Source of the DNA: Flavisolibacter sp.
Lineage (GTDB): Bacteria > Bacteroidota > Bacteroidia > Chitinophagales > Chitinophagaceae
Length of the DNA stretch: 64,000 bases
Reading direction: 5' to 3'
Assembly (NCBI GenBank): GCA_028288675.1
Contig: JAQBNG010000127.1
Location: 85,654-149,653, forward strand
Below, one piece after another: positions 49,632 through 59,508 of the stretch (its first letter is position 1; every line of letters begins with the position of its first letter). A model generated the notes under the pieces. That model had not been told where the DNA came from. It saw nothing but the letters and a program-made list of their open reading frames with translations, and searched no databases. The position numbers and the translations under genes were made by a program.

Positions 49632-51230
49632 TTACAGTACTATATTTTGAACCAGCTCTAATTTATCAGGGTAATCTGTATTGAAGTGAAGGCCCCGGCT
49701 TTCCTTCCTGAAGGAAGCGCCTTTAACAATCAGGTAGCCAACTGTAATCATGTTTCTTAACTCCAGCAATTGTTGCGACACCGTAGTTGTGCGATACAAT
49801 TCTTCCGTTTCTTCAAATAACAAATCAATTCGTTTCAATGCTCTTTCCAAGCGAATAGTATTACGTACAATGCCAACATAATCGCTCATGACCTGTTGTA
49901 GTTCTTTAAGGCTTTGAGTAATTAAAATCATTTCTTTTGGCTCTGAGGTTCCCCCGGCATTCCAATCAGGAATTTGCGGGAGAGATATATTGTCATCAAC
50001 TTTATTCACTGCATCCACATAGCATCGGTGCGCAAATACCATTGCTTCTAAAAGCGAGTTACTTGCCAAGCGGTTGGCACCATGCAAGCCGGTGCTGGCA
50101 CATTCGCCACATACATATAAATTCTTTATTGAGCTTCTTCCCCACTCATCGGTTTTAATGCCGCCGCAACTGTAATGCGCAGCAGGCGAAACGGGTATCA
50201 TTTGTACGGCTACATCAATACCAACAGACAAACATTTTTCATAAATATTAGGAAAGTGGTCTTTGAATTTTTGCAAATCCATATGGCGACAATCGAGATA
50301 CACATGCTCGGTACCGCCAATCTTCATTTCATTATCTATTGCTCTTGCCACTATATCCCGTGGGGCTAAATCTCTTCTTTTATCATAACGCTCCATAAAA
50401 GCTTCCCCGGCAGCATTACGCAAAATTCCTCCATCACCCCTGACAGCTTCTGTAATTAAGAATGCCTGGCCTCTTTTGCCGGCCTCATACAAAGCCGTTG
50501 GGTGAAACTGGATAAACTCCATATTTTCAATACGGCCCTTTGCCCGGTAAACCATTGCTACGCCATCGCCCGTGGCAATATATGGATTGGTGGTAGTACG
50601 ATAAACCTGTCCATTACCACCGGTAGCAAGCAAAGTATTTTTCGAAACTATTTTTTCTATTCGGTTCGTTTGCGAATTGAGGACGTATACACCGTAGCAA
50701 CAAATATCAGGAGTAGACTTAGTTACCAGGTAGCCTAGGTGGTGTTGTGTGATAACGTCTATAACAAACAGGTGGTTGAGCAGGGTGATGTTGGGCGAAC
50801 GTTTGATAGTTTCCAGCAAGGCCCTTTCCATTTCTTTTCCTGTCACATCTTTATGATGAAGAATCCGAAACTCGGAGTGGCCGCCTTCTTTGCCTAGCTT
50901 GTAATCCCCTTCGGGGTCTTTATCAAACATAGCACCCCACTCAATAATTTCATCAATTCGTGCCGGGCCTTCCTTTACCACAATCTCAACTACTTCTCTG
51001 TTGCAAAGCCCGTCACCGGCGATCAACGTATCCTCAATATGTTTTTCAAAGGAATCATTTTCTAAATCATTCACTACAGCTACACCGCCTTGTGCGTACT
51101 TGGTATTGGTTTCATCGGGAGCGGCTTTGGTAATGATGATTATTTTTTTATCGGGGCAATGCTGGGCAACTTTTACAGCATAAGTAAGGCCGGCTATGCC
51201 GGATCCAATAACAAGAAAATCTGTTTGCAT
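49632..51230 (-). CDS. nadB: L-aspartate oxidase
   Basis: LVIGSGIAGLTYAVKVA FAD motif, TKYAQGGVAVV, HPTALYE, HYSCGGIKTDEWGRSSI. Confidence 0.94.
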   Translation of the reverse strand: MQTDFLVIGSGIAGLTYAVKVAQHCPDKKIIIITKAAPDETNTKYAQGGVAVVNDLENDSFEKHIEDTLIAGDGLCNREVVEIVVKEGPARIDEIIEWGAMFDKDPEGDYKLGKEGGHSEFRILHHKDVTGKEMERALLETIKRSPNITLLNHLFVIDVITQHHLGYLVTKSTPDICCYGVYVLNSQTNRIEKIVSKNTLLATGGNGQVYRTTTNPYIATGDGVAMVYRAKGRIENMEFIQFHPTALYEAGKRGQAFLITEAVRGDGGILRNAAGEAFMERYDKRRDLAPRDIVARAIDNEMKIGGTEHVYLDCRHMDLQKFKDHFPNIYEKCLSVGIDVAVQMIPVSPAAHYSCGGIKTDEWGRSSIKNLYVCGECASTGLHGANRLASNSLLEAMVFAHRCYVDAVNKVDDNISLPQIPDWNAGGTSEPKEMILITQSLKELQQVMSDYVGIVRNTIRLERALKRIDLLFEETEELYRTTTVSQQLLELRNMITVGYLIVKGASFRKESRGLHFNTDYPDKLELVQNIVL

Positions 51231-51350
51231 GAAAAATACAATAGTTAAGGTGTGAAGTTAGGAAGAGATGCGCTTTTAGTTATTTGAGACGTCAAACACG
51301 CAATAGCTCATATAATAATTTAATTACCTTACAGCCATCAAACTTAATTT

Positions 51351-52265
51351 ATGAGAGTTCTACTTGCTGCTATTGCAGCCCTTCTTCTTTTTAGTTGTAA
51401 AGAACAAAAAGCCCTGTTAACATTATTTATTTAAATAAAGATGCGGTGTTTACGAAAGACTCAGTGCGAAGCTTTTTAAGCACTGTGCCTGATGAACAGG
51501 CGGATAGTAGCAAGGCCGTCTTTTTACAAGGGATTGGCTTGATAAAAAATAATAATAACGCTACCGCAGCAATTGCTTAGTATTTATCCAACTGCCAATG
51601 CTTATTACGAATTAGGCAACGTTTACCTGCAAACCAAAAAGTGGAGTATAGCTTTGCAATCATTTGAAATGGCTGAAGCCATGAATTTTACACCTTCAGG
51701 TAATGTGCTATTTGGACAAGCCAGTTGTTATGCAGAAATGGACAGTACCGAGAAGATATACAGCTACCTTACGTATGCAGTTCACAACGGGTTTGTAGAT
51801 AGAGCAAAAATTCTGACCAACCCACATTTTGCCACGTACAAAAACGATGACATGTTACTAACTAGTTATAATGAAGCCATGAGCGGCAACGGCGACCCTG
51901 AGGAAATTTTATGGCAGGGATACACACAGGATTTTAAGCAAGCATCTTTCCCCTATAAGCTGGATAGTGCCCATAAGATTATCGATTACACAAAGGGGCA
52001 AACTTTTGATGCTTTTACCACTGACAATAAAACGATAGACGCTGTTATCAGAAATTTTGAAATTATTGGCGAAGCAGCGAACCGTTTACCGGACGCTTTT
52101 CGGGATACTCATACTTCTATAGATTGGGCTCGTATCAAGGGGTTTCGAAACAGGATTGTTCATGATTATTTTGGGATTGATTATTCTATTGTGTGGCAAA
52201 TAAAAGAAAGCTTTTTACCTCAACTGATTCAAGAGTTGAATAGGATTGATCTTCCAAACCAATAA
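51351..52265 (+). pseudogene. Decayed TPR-type lipoprotein whose last open frame is fused to a HepT/DUF86-like domain
   Basis: Lipoprotein start MRVLLAAIAALLLFSCKEQK in one frame, linker in a second, ORF 51573-52265 (TPR then HepT-like DAVIRNFEIIGEAANRLP..RNRIVHDYFGIDYSIVWQI). Confidence 0.7.
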
Positions 52266-52273
52266 TTTTGTAT

Positions 52274-52651
52274 ATGCTAACAAAAAAATTCATGAAGACA
52301 TTCCTTACACTATTCCTTTTCACCATTTGCACTATAAACGCATCAGCGCAAAACAAACAACCTGACACAGTTAACCTTGACACAGCTAAAAAAACTCAAC
52401 TCGTTGATGCCTCTTGTGGCCAATGTCAATTTGGTTTAAAAGGCAAGGGTTGCAACTTAGCGGTACGTATTAACGGCCAGGCTTATTTTGTAGATGGATC
52501 TGATATTGATTCGCACGGCGATGCCCACGCCGATGATGGCTTCTGCAAAAAAATAAGAAAGGCTAAAGTGCAGGGTGAGGTTGTTGACAACCGGTTTAAG
52601 GCAACTTATTTTCAGCTTCTGCCGGAGACGGCAAAAAAGAACCGCTCATAA
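52274..52651 (+). CDS. Small secreted Cys-containing protein (DUF6370-like)
   Basis: Signal peptide; VDASCGQCQFGLKGKGCNLAVRINGQAYFVDGSDIDSHGDAHADDGFCKKIRKAKV. Confidence 0.7.
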   Translation: MLTKKFMKTFLTLFLFTICTINASAQNKQPDTVNLDTAKKTQLVDASCGQCQFGLKGKGCNLAVRINGQAYFVDGSDIDSHGDAHADDGFCKKIRKAKVQGEVVDNRFKATYFQLLPETAKKNRS

Positions 52652-52705
52652 AATCTGGAGCGGTTGTTAACGGAATGAATCCCTTTCAATCTTTTGACAA
52701 AAGCC

Positions 52706-53911
52706 TCACTTTGGTTTCTTCGGCAACCAGGGCATATCCGGAATAGCCGCCGGCTCACGATAATAATTATTGCGTAACGAATCACTCCACCCATTCAGAG
52801 GTTTATCAAATGAAGTGCTGCTAAAATAAATTTGTCCCTGAATATTGGGCTGAGTACGGGTACTATCAATCTGCCGGGGAATAAGTGTACGGTCTTTCCA
52901 TGCGGCACTACTACCAGCCTTGTAAATACCTAAGCCAATATAGCAATGTCTTCCGTAGCTATGGCTATTCCACCATTCCAGTATCGGTTGAAACGGTGCG
53001 TTGGGTTGTGTAAACTCCCAATAAATTTGAGGCGCCACATAATCAATCCAACCATTACGTAGCCACAATAATACATCGGCAAATAAATCATCGTAATTGG
53101 TTACACCAGCCCTTGTAGCACTTCCTTCAGGGTCTTTATCCTTATTGCGCCACACGCCAAAAGGCGAGATGCCGAATTTTACCCAGGGCTTAACCTCTTT
53201 GATGACAGCTGATAGTTGACGGATAACGGAATCAACATTACTTCTTCGCCAATCATCCCTCGTCATACCATTACCATATTTAGCATATGAAGCAGCATCA
53301 GGAAATTCTTTCCCCGCAATACGATAGGGATAAAAATAATCATCCATGTGCAGGGCATCAATATCGTAGCGGCTTATCATGTCTTTCATCACCATTATCA
53401 CCCAGGCCTGTGCTTCTTTATTACCGGGGTCGAAGTAAAGTGTAGTGCCGTATTGTACAAACCATTCGGGGTGAAGTTTTGTAATATGCGAAGGAGCGAT
53501 AGAAGCTCTCCCTACTGAAAAGTTTGCACGATAGGGATTCACCCATGCATGATATTCAAAACCGCGTTTATGCGCTTCATCAATTGTAAATTCTAAAGGA
53601 TCGTAAAATGGAACCGGGGGCTTGCCTTGCGTACCGGTAAGCCATTGGCTCCAGGGTTCGTAAGGCGAAGGATAAAAAGCATCGGTTGCAGGACGCACTT
53701 GCACAATCACTGCATTCATGCCGTTGCGTTGGTGTACTTCTAACTGACGAATGAACTCTGATTTTTGGCTATCAACATTCCATTGGTTACGGCGGGGCCA
53801 ATCTATATTATCAACTGAGGCTATCCATACGCCACGGAACTCCGGTTTGGGCTGAGCTTTGGAATGTAAAATGCAAAATGTAAAATATAAAATATAAACA
53901 GCCTTCTTCAT
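52706..53911 (-). CDS. Family 10 glycosylhydrolase-like (GHL10/DUF187) protein
   Basis: EFRGVWIASVDNIDWP, ALHMDDYFYPY, DYVAPQIYWEF; start MKKAVYILYF. Confidence 0.88.
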   Translation of the reverse strand: MKKAVYILYFTFCILHSKAQPKPEFRGVWIASVDNIDWPRRNQWNVDSQKSEFIRQLEVHQRNGMNAVIVQVRPATDAFYPSPYEPWSQWLTGTQGKPPVPFYDPLEFTIDEAHKRGFEYHAWVNPYRANFSVGRASIAPSHITKLHPEWFVQYGTTLYFDPGNKEAQAWVIMVMKDMISRYDIDALHMDDYFYPYRIAGKEFPDAASYAKYGNGMTRDDWRRSNVDSVIRQLSAVIKEVKPWVKFGISPFGVWRNKDKDPEGSATRAGVTNYDDLFADVLLWLRNGWIDYVAPQIYWEFTQPNAPFQPILEWWNSHSYGRHCYIGLGIYKAGSSAAWKDRTLIPRQIDSTRTQPNIQGQIYFSSTSFDKPLNGWSDSLRNNYYREPAAIPDMPWLPKKPK

Positions 53912-54043
53912 GGGATTACGATTAAAGGAAATGAAGATAAGGAGTTCAACTATGCAATCGGCAATGAGCAATTAGCAAACAGAAACACATTTAACAAAAC
54001 TGGCTTCAATGCCGTTGCTTATTGCGTATTGGTCATAAGTCTT

Positions 54044-54493
54044 TCACGACCGCAGTTTATCAAGCAAATCACTCAATTGGCTGGCCTCTTCGTCGGTAAG
54101 ATTATTCATCACTTCATCCATTGCATTTGAATGGGCGTCTAGTTTTTCCAGCAGTTCCAAACCCTTACCTGTTATGATCACATCCACTAAACGTTTGTCT
54201 TTAGGACAAGTGGTTTTTTTTACAAGTTCTTTTAAAATAAGGCGGTCAACAATGCGGCTGGTATCGCTCATTTTATCCAGCATTCGCTCCCGTATTTGAA
54301 GTGTAGAAAGGGGATCGGGATGTGCGCCACGCAAGATGCGGAGGATATTAAATTGCTGGTGGGTTATGTCTTCCGCGGCCAGGAAAGCTTTTATTTTTTC
54401 AATAGCCCAGCCATAAGTAAACAAAAGGTTGATCATTGCCTTTTGCTTCACATTCTGAAACGTATTTTGATGTATGTCTTCCTCTATTCCCAT
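54044..54493 (-). CDS. MarR family regulator
   Basis: ITHQQFNILRILRGAHPDPLSTLQIRERMLDKMSDTSRIVDRLILKELVKKTTCPKDKRLVDVIIT. Confidence 0.88.
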   Translation of the reverse strand: MGIEEDIHQNTFQNVKQKAMINLLFTYGWAIEKIKAFLAAEDITHQQFNILRILRGAHPDPLSTLQIRERMLDKMSDTSRIVDRLILKELVKKTTCPKDKRLVDVIITGKGLELLEKLDAHSNAMDEVMNNLTDEEASQLSDLLDKLRS

Positions 54494-54517
54494 TGCCTCA
54501 AAAATAATAAAATAGAA

Positions 54518-54576
54518 AACCTATGAGACCTGCTAAATTCTACCGTACAAAAACAATTTAACAGACCTCATAGGTT
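54518..54576 (-). terminator. Long inverted repeat, terminator-like, between the SnoaL-like and marR genes
   Basis: AACCTATGAGACCTGCTAAATT / AATTTAACAGACCTCATAGGTT. Confidence 0.55.
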
Positions 54577-54582
54577 AAAAAA

Positions 54583-54939
54583 TTAGTTGTTGTAGTAAAA
54601 CTTCTCTTCTACAATCTTTCCGTTCTTCCAGCGCTGAACAGATACTTGTTTGTAATTACGTACACCATAATCTTTATGGGTATAATCAAACCACCATTCT
54701 GTTGCGGCCACATCATCACTGATGATTGTACTTAAAACTTTAGCGCCACGAAACTCGGTGAGGCCTTCTACGAAAGCTACTTCATATTCGCGGTTAATAT
54801 CAAAACCATCACGCACCGGGTAGTCATTATCCTGCATTTTTACTTCGGGTGCATAAAATTTATCAAAAGCATCTAAAATTTTTCCTTCCAGAACCATTTG
54901 GTTCAATTGATCTACGTTCGTTCTTAAGTCTTGTGACAT
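54583..54939 (-). CDS. SnoaL-like (NTF2-fold) protein
   Basis: MSQDLRTNVDQLNQMVLEGKILDAFDKFYAPEVKMQDN. Confidence 0.8.
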   Translation of the reverse strand: MSQDLRTNVDQLNQMVLEGKILDAFDKFYAPEVKMQDNDYPVRDGFDINREYEVAFVEGLTEFRGAKVLSTIISDDVAATEWWFDYTHKDYGVRNYKQVSVQRWKNGKIVEEKFYYNN

Positions 54940-55109
54940 GGTAAATTGTTTAGAACACAAAATTAATGTTTAAACATTGATTAGTGGGGTTTGTTTTGTT
55001 AAGAAGTAATTTCAAGCTGAAATGTGAGAAATGAAATGGGATACAGTAGTGGATTATAAGTATTAAAATGCCTTCTGCTTCATCCCTGCCGTTCGATGTC
55101 TTACCTAAA

Positions 55110-56135
55110 TCATCCCCATACCTTTACCCCTTCGGAGCAATTAGCGCAGATGTCAATGTTTTGGCGGCTTTGCAGCACCTGGCTGCGGAAATTTTTAAAT
55201 TCTTTATTATGCCAGAGTTCTTTAAAAGGTTGCTGGCGCAGAGAGCCCAGTTTATGTTGCGCATCTTTATCAAAACAGCAGGGCACCACTGTGCCGTCCC
55301 AGGTAATTACGGGGTCGTTCCAAAGTCGCCAGCAGTGGTTGGCATTGTTGCCATTGAAAGCCATTTTACCTTCCTTGTTCTTTTTATACCGGCTGTATTT
55401 TTTGTTGGCCGGAATTAAGTTATTCGGGTCATTTTCATAATCGTAAACCTGTGCTGTTTTCAGCCGCACCTGGTCAACGCCTATTTCTTTGGCCAGCCGT
55501 TTTACGTCTTCTATCTGGTGCTCATTATGCCGTACAACCAAAAACTGAAAAATGATAAATGGCGTTTTGCTTTTTAATTCTTTTTTCCACCTTACAATGT
55601 TGGCAGCGCCGGCTAAAACTTTTTCCAAATTGCCGCCGACCCGGTATTGCTTATATGTTTCTTGCGTAGTGCCATCAATAGAAATTATCAACCGATCCAA
55701 CCCGCTTTCCACGGTTTTCTTTGCTGCCGCATCGGTTAAGTAATGCGCATTGGTAGATGTAGCCGTGTATATTTTTTTTGATGAAGCGTACTTCACCATC
55801 TCTAAAAACTCAGGGTTTAAATAGGGTTCCCCCTGGAAATAAAAAACGAGGTAAGAAAGTTCTTGGTATAGCTGGTCAATGGTTTCTTTAAAAAAATTCT
55901 TTTCCAACATGCCGGTGGGCCGTGTAAAGGCTCTTAAACCACTTGGACACTCCGGGCATCGAAGGTTACAGGAGGTAGTAGGTTCAAAAGAAATAGAAAC
56001 CGGGTAGCCCCACTGAACAGGTTTTTTGGTGTACTTACTATAGAGGTACGAAGCATACACTTTAAAGGCATTAGCCGCTCTTGTAAAGGTTAGCTTACTC
56101 AAAAAATTCATGCTATCACGGGTGTTCCACTGCAT
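55110..56135 (-). CDS. Radical SAM / SPASM domain protein
   Basis: EPTTSCNLRCPECPSG (CxxxCxxC) and C-terminal VVPCCFDKDAQHKLG ... DICANC. Confidence 0.9.
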   Translation of the reverse strand: MQWNTRDSMNFLSKLTFTRAANAFKVYASYLYSKYTKKPVQWGYPVSISFEPTTSCNLRCPECPSGLRAFTRPTGMLEKNFFKETIDQLYQELSYLVFYFQGEPYLNPEFLEMVKYASSKKIYTATSTNAHYLTDAAAKKTVESGLDRLIISIDGTTQETYKQYRVGGNLEKVLAGAANIVRWKKELKSKTPFIIFQFLVVRHNEHQIEDVKRLAKEIGVDQVRLKTAQVYDYENDPNNLIPANKKYSRYKKNKEGKMAFNGNNANHCWRLWNDPVITWDGTVVPCCFDKDAQHKLGSLRQQPFKELWHNKEFKNFRSQVLQSRQNIDICANCSEGVKVWG

Positions 56136-56171
56136 AGAACAAATATAACACCTTGCCGCCTGACCTCCCAG

Positions 56172-56195
56172 CCTCCTCTCCTCGCGGAGAGGAGG
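56172..56195. repeat. Perfect 10-bp palindrome CCTCCTCTCC-TCGC-GGAGAGGAGG
   Basis: Direct inspection. Confidence 0.7.
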
Positions 56196-56254
56196 AGTAG
56201 GACTCCGAAAATTTGAAGAGTGCTTACGATTGGTGTTTTATTTTCTTTGGCTGA

Positions 56255-56335
56255 CGGGCGGCGGGATAGAAGCGCTATCCTTTTTGAGCCTCGCAAAAAG
56301 ATTGCAGCGGATAGCCCGGACGAAAGCCCGGAAAA
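56255..56335. repeat. Compact multi-hairpin intergenic element
   Basis: GGATAG-AAGCG-CTATCC (56264-56280), TTTTTG-AGCCTCG-CAAAAA (56281-56299), then GCCCGGACGAAAGCCCGG. Confidence 0.5.
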
Positions 56336-56458
56336 GAGTTGGTGTTGAAAGCCCCTGATTATTTCTCTGAGCAAGCTGCAATTCATAATTGTATTCATCG
56401 TTATTTGCATACTGTGGCAAAAAGAAAGTCAACTGGAACTCTGCGTATTTTTTTATGG

Positions 56459-57184
56459 ATGACGGCTGTTTTCGCAGCGCTTTTTATTGGCTATCTTATT
56501 TTTTTATGGAGCCGCATTAAAGAGCCGACGTTTATACGCTACAAAGAATTCGGCATTTCCATTCCTACACAATACGAGATACATGGCATTGATGTAAGCC
56601 GCTACCAGAGCACCATTGCCTGGGAGGCTGTAAAGGAAATGAAGGTGAAAAACATTCAATTAGGCTTTGCTTTTATGAAGGCCACAGAGGGAAATGATTT
56701 AGTAGACCCATTTTTTAAACGCAATTGGAAAAAAGCAAAGAGCGCTGGGTTAACAAGAGGAGCGTACCACTTCTTTAACCCTAAAAAAGACGGGAAGGCG
56801 CAGGCGCAGAATTTTTTTGAACATGTAAAACTTGAAAGCGGTGACCTGCCACCGGTGCTGGATATAGAAAAAGCATTTGGAATGAGTGAGGCCAAGTTGC
56901 AAGTGGAAATAAAAAAATGGCTTGATGCGATGGAAGCGGCTTATGGCGTAAAGCCGATTATTTATACCTACGTTACGTTTTATGAAAAATATTTGAAGGG
57001 CAATTTTGATGATTATCCTTTGTGGATTGCACATTATTACCAGGCAGACAATCCTCGCATAAGCCGGCACTGGCATTTTTGGCAACATAGCGAAGAAGGC
57101 CGTGTGAACGGCATTATCGCTAAAGTTGATTTCAACGTTTTCAATGGCGACTCAGCAGCGTTTAAAGCGTTGCTGATACCTTGA
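56459..57184 (+). CDS. Glycoside hydrolase family 25 lysozyme-like protein, membrane anchored
   Basis: HGIDVSRYQSTIAWEAV, FMKATEGNDLVDPFF, GAYHFFNP, PPVLDIE; start within the longer ORF uncertain. Confidence 0.85.
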   Translation: MTAVFAALFIGYLIFLWSRIKEPTFIRYKEFGISIPTQYEIHGIDVSRYQSTIAWEAVKEMKVKNIQLGFAFMKATEGNDLVDPFFKRNWKKAKSAGLTRGAYHFFNPKKDGKAQAQNFFEHVKLESGDLPPVLDIEKAFGMSEAKLQVEIKKWLDAMEAAYGVKPIIYTYVTFYEKYLKGNFDDYPLWIAHYYQADNPRISRHWHFWQHSEEGRVNGIIAKVDFNVFNGDSAAFKALLIP

Positions 57185-57285
57185 AGAAACAGGCAATAAG
57201 CAATAAACAATAAGCAACATTTATTGCTAATTGCAAACTACCAGCTGCCAACTTATGAACAGTAAACTTGTAAACCTAGCACCGC

Positions 57286-57528
57286 ATGGATGAATATGAT
57301 GAATCAGGTATGGGCCCTGAAGTGACAGGGTACTTCAGAAAAATAATGAACTCTTTTGGAGCCGGGCTATTGTGGTTAATCGTTATGGGTACAGCAGGTT
57401 TCTTTTTTAAGCTGGCTATCATACGGGATGCGGTACGATGGTACAACCTTGTTTTTTACAACGTCTTTTTACTTACACTTTCAGCCCTCATTTTATATTT
57501 TTATAAGACATGGCGCAAGAAGGACTAG
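57286..57528 (+). CDS. Small two-TM hypothetical protein
   Basis: 80 aa with two hydrophobic segments. Confidence 0.6.
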   Translation: MDEYDESGMGPEVTGYFRKIMNSFGAGLLWLIVMGTAGFFFKLAIIRDAVRWYNLVFYNVFLLTLSALILYFYKTWRKKD

Positions 57529-57552
57529 AAGATTAAACGTATTTACATTTGA

Positions 57553-58309
57553 TTAAAGAAGCCGCATCAAAAATTGGCCAATCTTATTGAGGAAAATAAA
57601 AACCAATATGCGGAGCTATTAGAATCTTCAAGAAAGTATTTCACCTCATTGCAAACAATCCGGCATAGCGAAGAAGAGAATTGATAACGCAGCGCCGAAG
57701 TGGAATAGCGGCTATATGCCTGGCTTATCTATGGTGATGCTATACACTATTCCTGCCCAATTTAAGCTCACAAAATATATTGAGATTGGAAGCGGTACCA
57801 GCACTAAAATAGCGTACAAGGCAAGAAAGGAAAATGGTTTAAAGTTTACTATTACATCTATTGATCCCTCTCCCCGCCAGGCGATAAAAGCCTTTGCAGA
57901 TGAATGGCACCAAAAGCGAATACAGGATATTTCTATGGATCTATTCAGCGGCTTATCCGGAAATGATATTGTATTTTTTGACGGCACCCACATGCTGCTT
58001 CCCAATTCAGACGTAGCCTGGTTTTTTCTTGAATTGCTTCCTCAATTACCAAAAGGCGTGATTGTTCAAATACACGATATCTACTTGCCTTATGACTATC
58101 CCCAATTCATGTGCGACCGCTATTACTCGGAGAACTATATTTTAGGCGCTGTGTTGTTGGCTAACCCGGATAAGTATAAAATACTTTGTCCGAATTTTTA
58201 TTTAAGTGAAGAACAGCAGTTGGCAGAAATCATTGAATCTTTTTGGCAGCATCCGAACTTACAAGGTGTAGAAAAACATGGTGGCTCTTTCTGGCTAAAA
58301 GTGCAATAG
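57553..58309 (+). pseudogene. SAM-dependent methyltransferase-like gene, N-terminal frameshift
   Basis: LKKPHQKLANLIEENKNQYAELLESSRKYFTSLQTIRHSEEEN* in one frame, IDNAAPKWNSGYMPGLSMVML...YIEIGSGTSTKIAYKAR in the next. Confidence 0.65.
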
Positions 58310-58310
58310 A

Positions 58311-58733
58311 TCAGGAGCTGTGGTCTGCAATAATTACCCAGCGGCCTTTTATCTTTTGCAGGAGTAAATTATAGTGCCCACTTAAGTCGCCAATACTTCG
58401 CTTCAGCATCCATTTGCCTACTACAAAAAAATATTGCGACGATAAGTTTTTTACCGTAATAATATCGAACGAAAGCTTTCCCATCGCTGCAGTATCAGGA
58501 TAGCCTTTTTTATAATTTTCCAAGGTTTGTTGCCAGCCCCTGGTAACACCGCTTTTCCCAATGAACATCAGGGAGTCGCTCTTCCAGTAGGTCTGCATAA
58601 AGCCTTCCAGATCGCCCCGGTTCCAGGCCTCTGTTTGAGATGTAAGCAACTGGCGAATTTTTGTCTCCTCAACCTTTTGTGCCGAAACTTTTATCGTGAA
58701 CAGCAGCATCAAACAAAGCAAGATTTTTTTCAT
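58311..58733 (-). CDS. Secreted SnoaL/DUF4440-type NTF2-fold protein
   Basis: Signal peptide; IRQLLTSQTEAWNRGDLEGFMQTYWKSDSLMFIGKSGVTRGWQ. Confidence 0.85.
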   Translation of the reverse strand: MKKILLCLMLLFTIKVSAQKVEETKIRQLLTSQTEAWNRGDLEGFMQTYWKSDSLMFIGKSGVTRGWQQTLENYKKGYPDTAAMGKLSFDIITVKNLSSQYFFVVGKWMLKRSIGDLSGHYNLLLQKIKGRWVIIADHSS

Positions 58734-58899
58734 AATAGAACATCTTTACAGCAATATAAATCTAAACAAATAGAATACGTCCCTACAAAACTTGTTGCCT
58801 CTGATTCGTGCAACGCACAAAATTCGTGTTCAACCTTCCTGTTAATCCTTTCTTATCCGGCTGATCCGCGGTTAACTTTGCGGCAACAAGTAGCGATTC

Positions 58900-59508
58900 A
58901 TGTCGAAAAAATATATTTTCTATGCCGGGTTTTTTATAGTGCTTACACTGGGATTTTATTTTGCGCTTTCCTCTGCTATTCCGGGGTTTAGCGAAAAAAA
59001 ATTTCCGCCTATAGGCAAGGTGCAGCCCTTTTCATTTATTAACCAGGATGGGAAGCCGGTAACACAAGAACTTATTAAAGGCAAAGTAGCTGTCGTAAAC
59101 TTTTTCTTTACAACCTGTACTTCTGTTTGCCCACGAATGAACAACAACCTGAAGCCAACTTACGAGGCCTTTAAGAATAATGCTGATGTGCTGTTACTTT
59201 CTTTTACCTCCGACCCTAAAAGAGATTCGGCGGTACGCTTAAAACGCTATGCAGATTCGATGCAGGTAAATACGGCTAAGTGGATGTTTATTACAGGCAG
59301 CAAAGACAGCTTGTACCAGGCCGCACGCCATAGCTTTAAAATTGATGACCCAAGTAATTTTGTTACGGGTGATGAAGCAGACTTTCTGCATACACAGTTT
59401 GTGGCGCTGGTAAATAAGAAGGGCGAAGTGATAAAAATTTATGATGGTATCAAGCCCTCAGAATTAAAAACCATGACAGACGACATAAAAAAACTGTTAA
59501 CCGAGTAA
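58900..59508 (+). CDS. SCO family (SCO1/SenC, copper-binding thioredoxin-fold) protein
   Basis: VAVVNFFFTTCTSVCPRMNNNL CxxxC motif. Confidence 0.92.
   Translation: MSKKYIFYAGFFIVLTLGFYFALSSAIPGFSEKKFPPIGKVQPFSFINQDGKPVTQELIKGKVAVVNFFFTTCTSVCPRMNNNLKPTYEAFKNNADVLLLSFTSDPKRDSAVRLKRYADSMQVNTAKWMFITGSKDSLYQAARHSFKIDDPSNFVTGDEADFLHTQFVALVNKKGEVIKIYDGIKPSELKTMTDDIKKLLTE

Noticed and set aside
53912-53971. N-terminal extension of the family-10 glycosylhydrolase
   Set aside because: A normal signal peptide begins at MKKAVYILYF (53911).
55110-56135. Radical SAM/SPASM gene as a RiPP maturase
   Set aside because: No small precursor-like ORF or transporter is adjacent; the neighbours are SnoaL-like, marR and GH25 genes.
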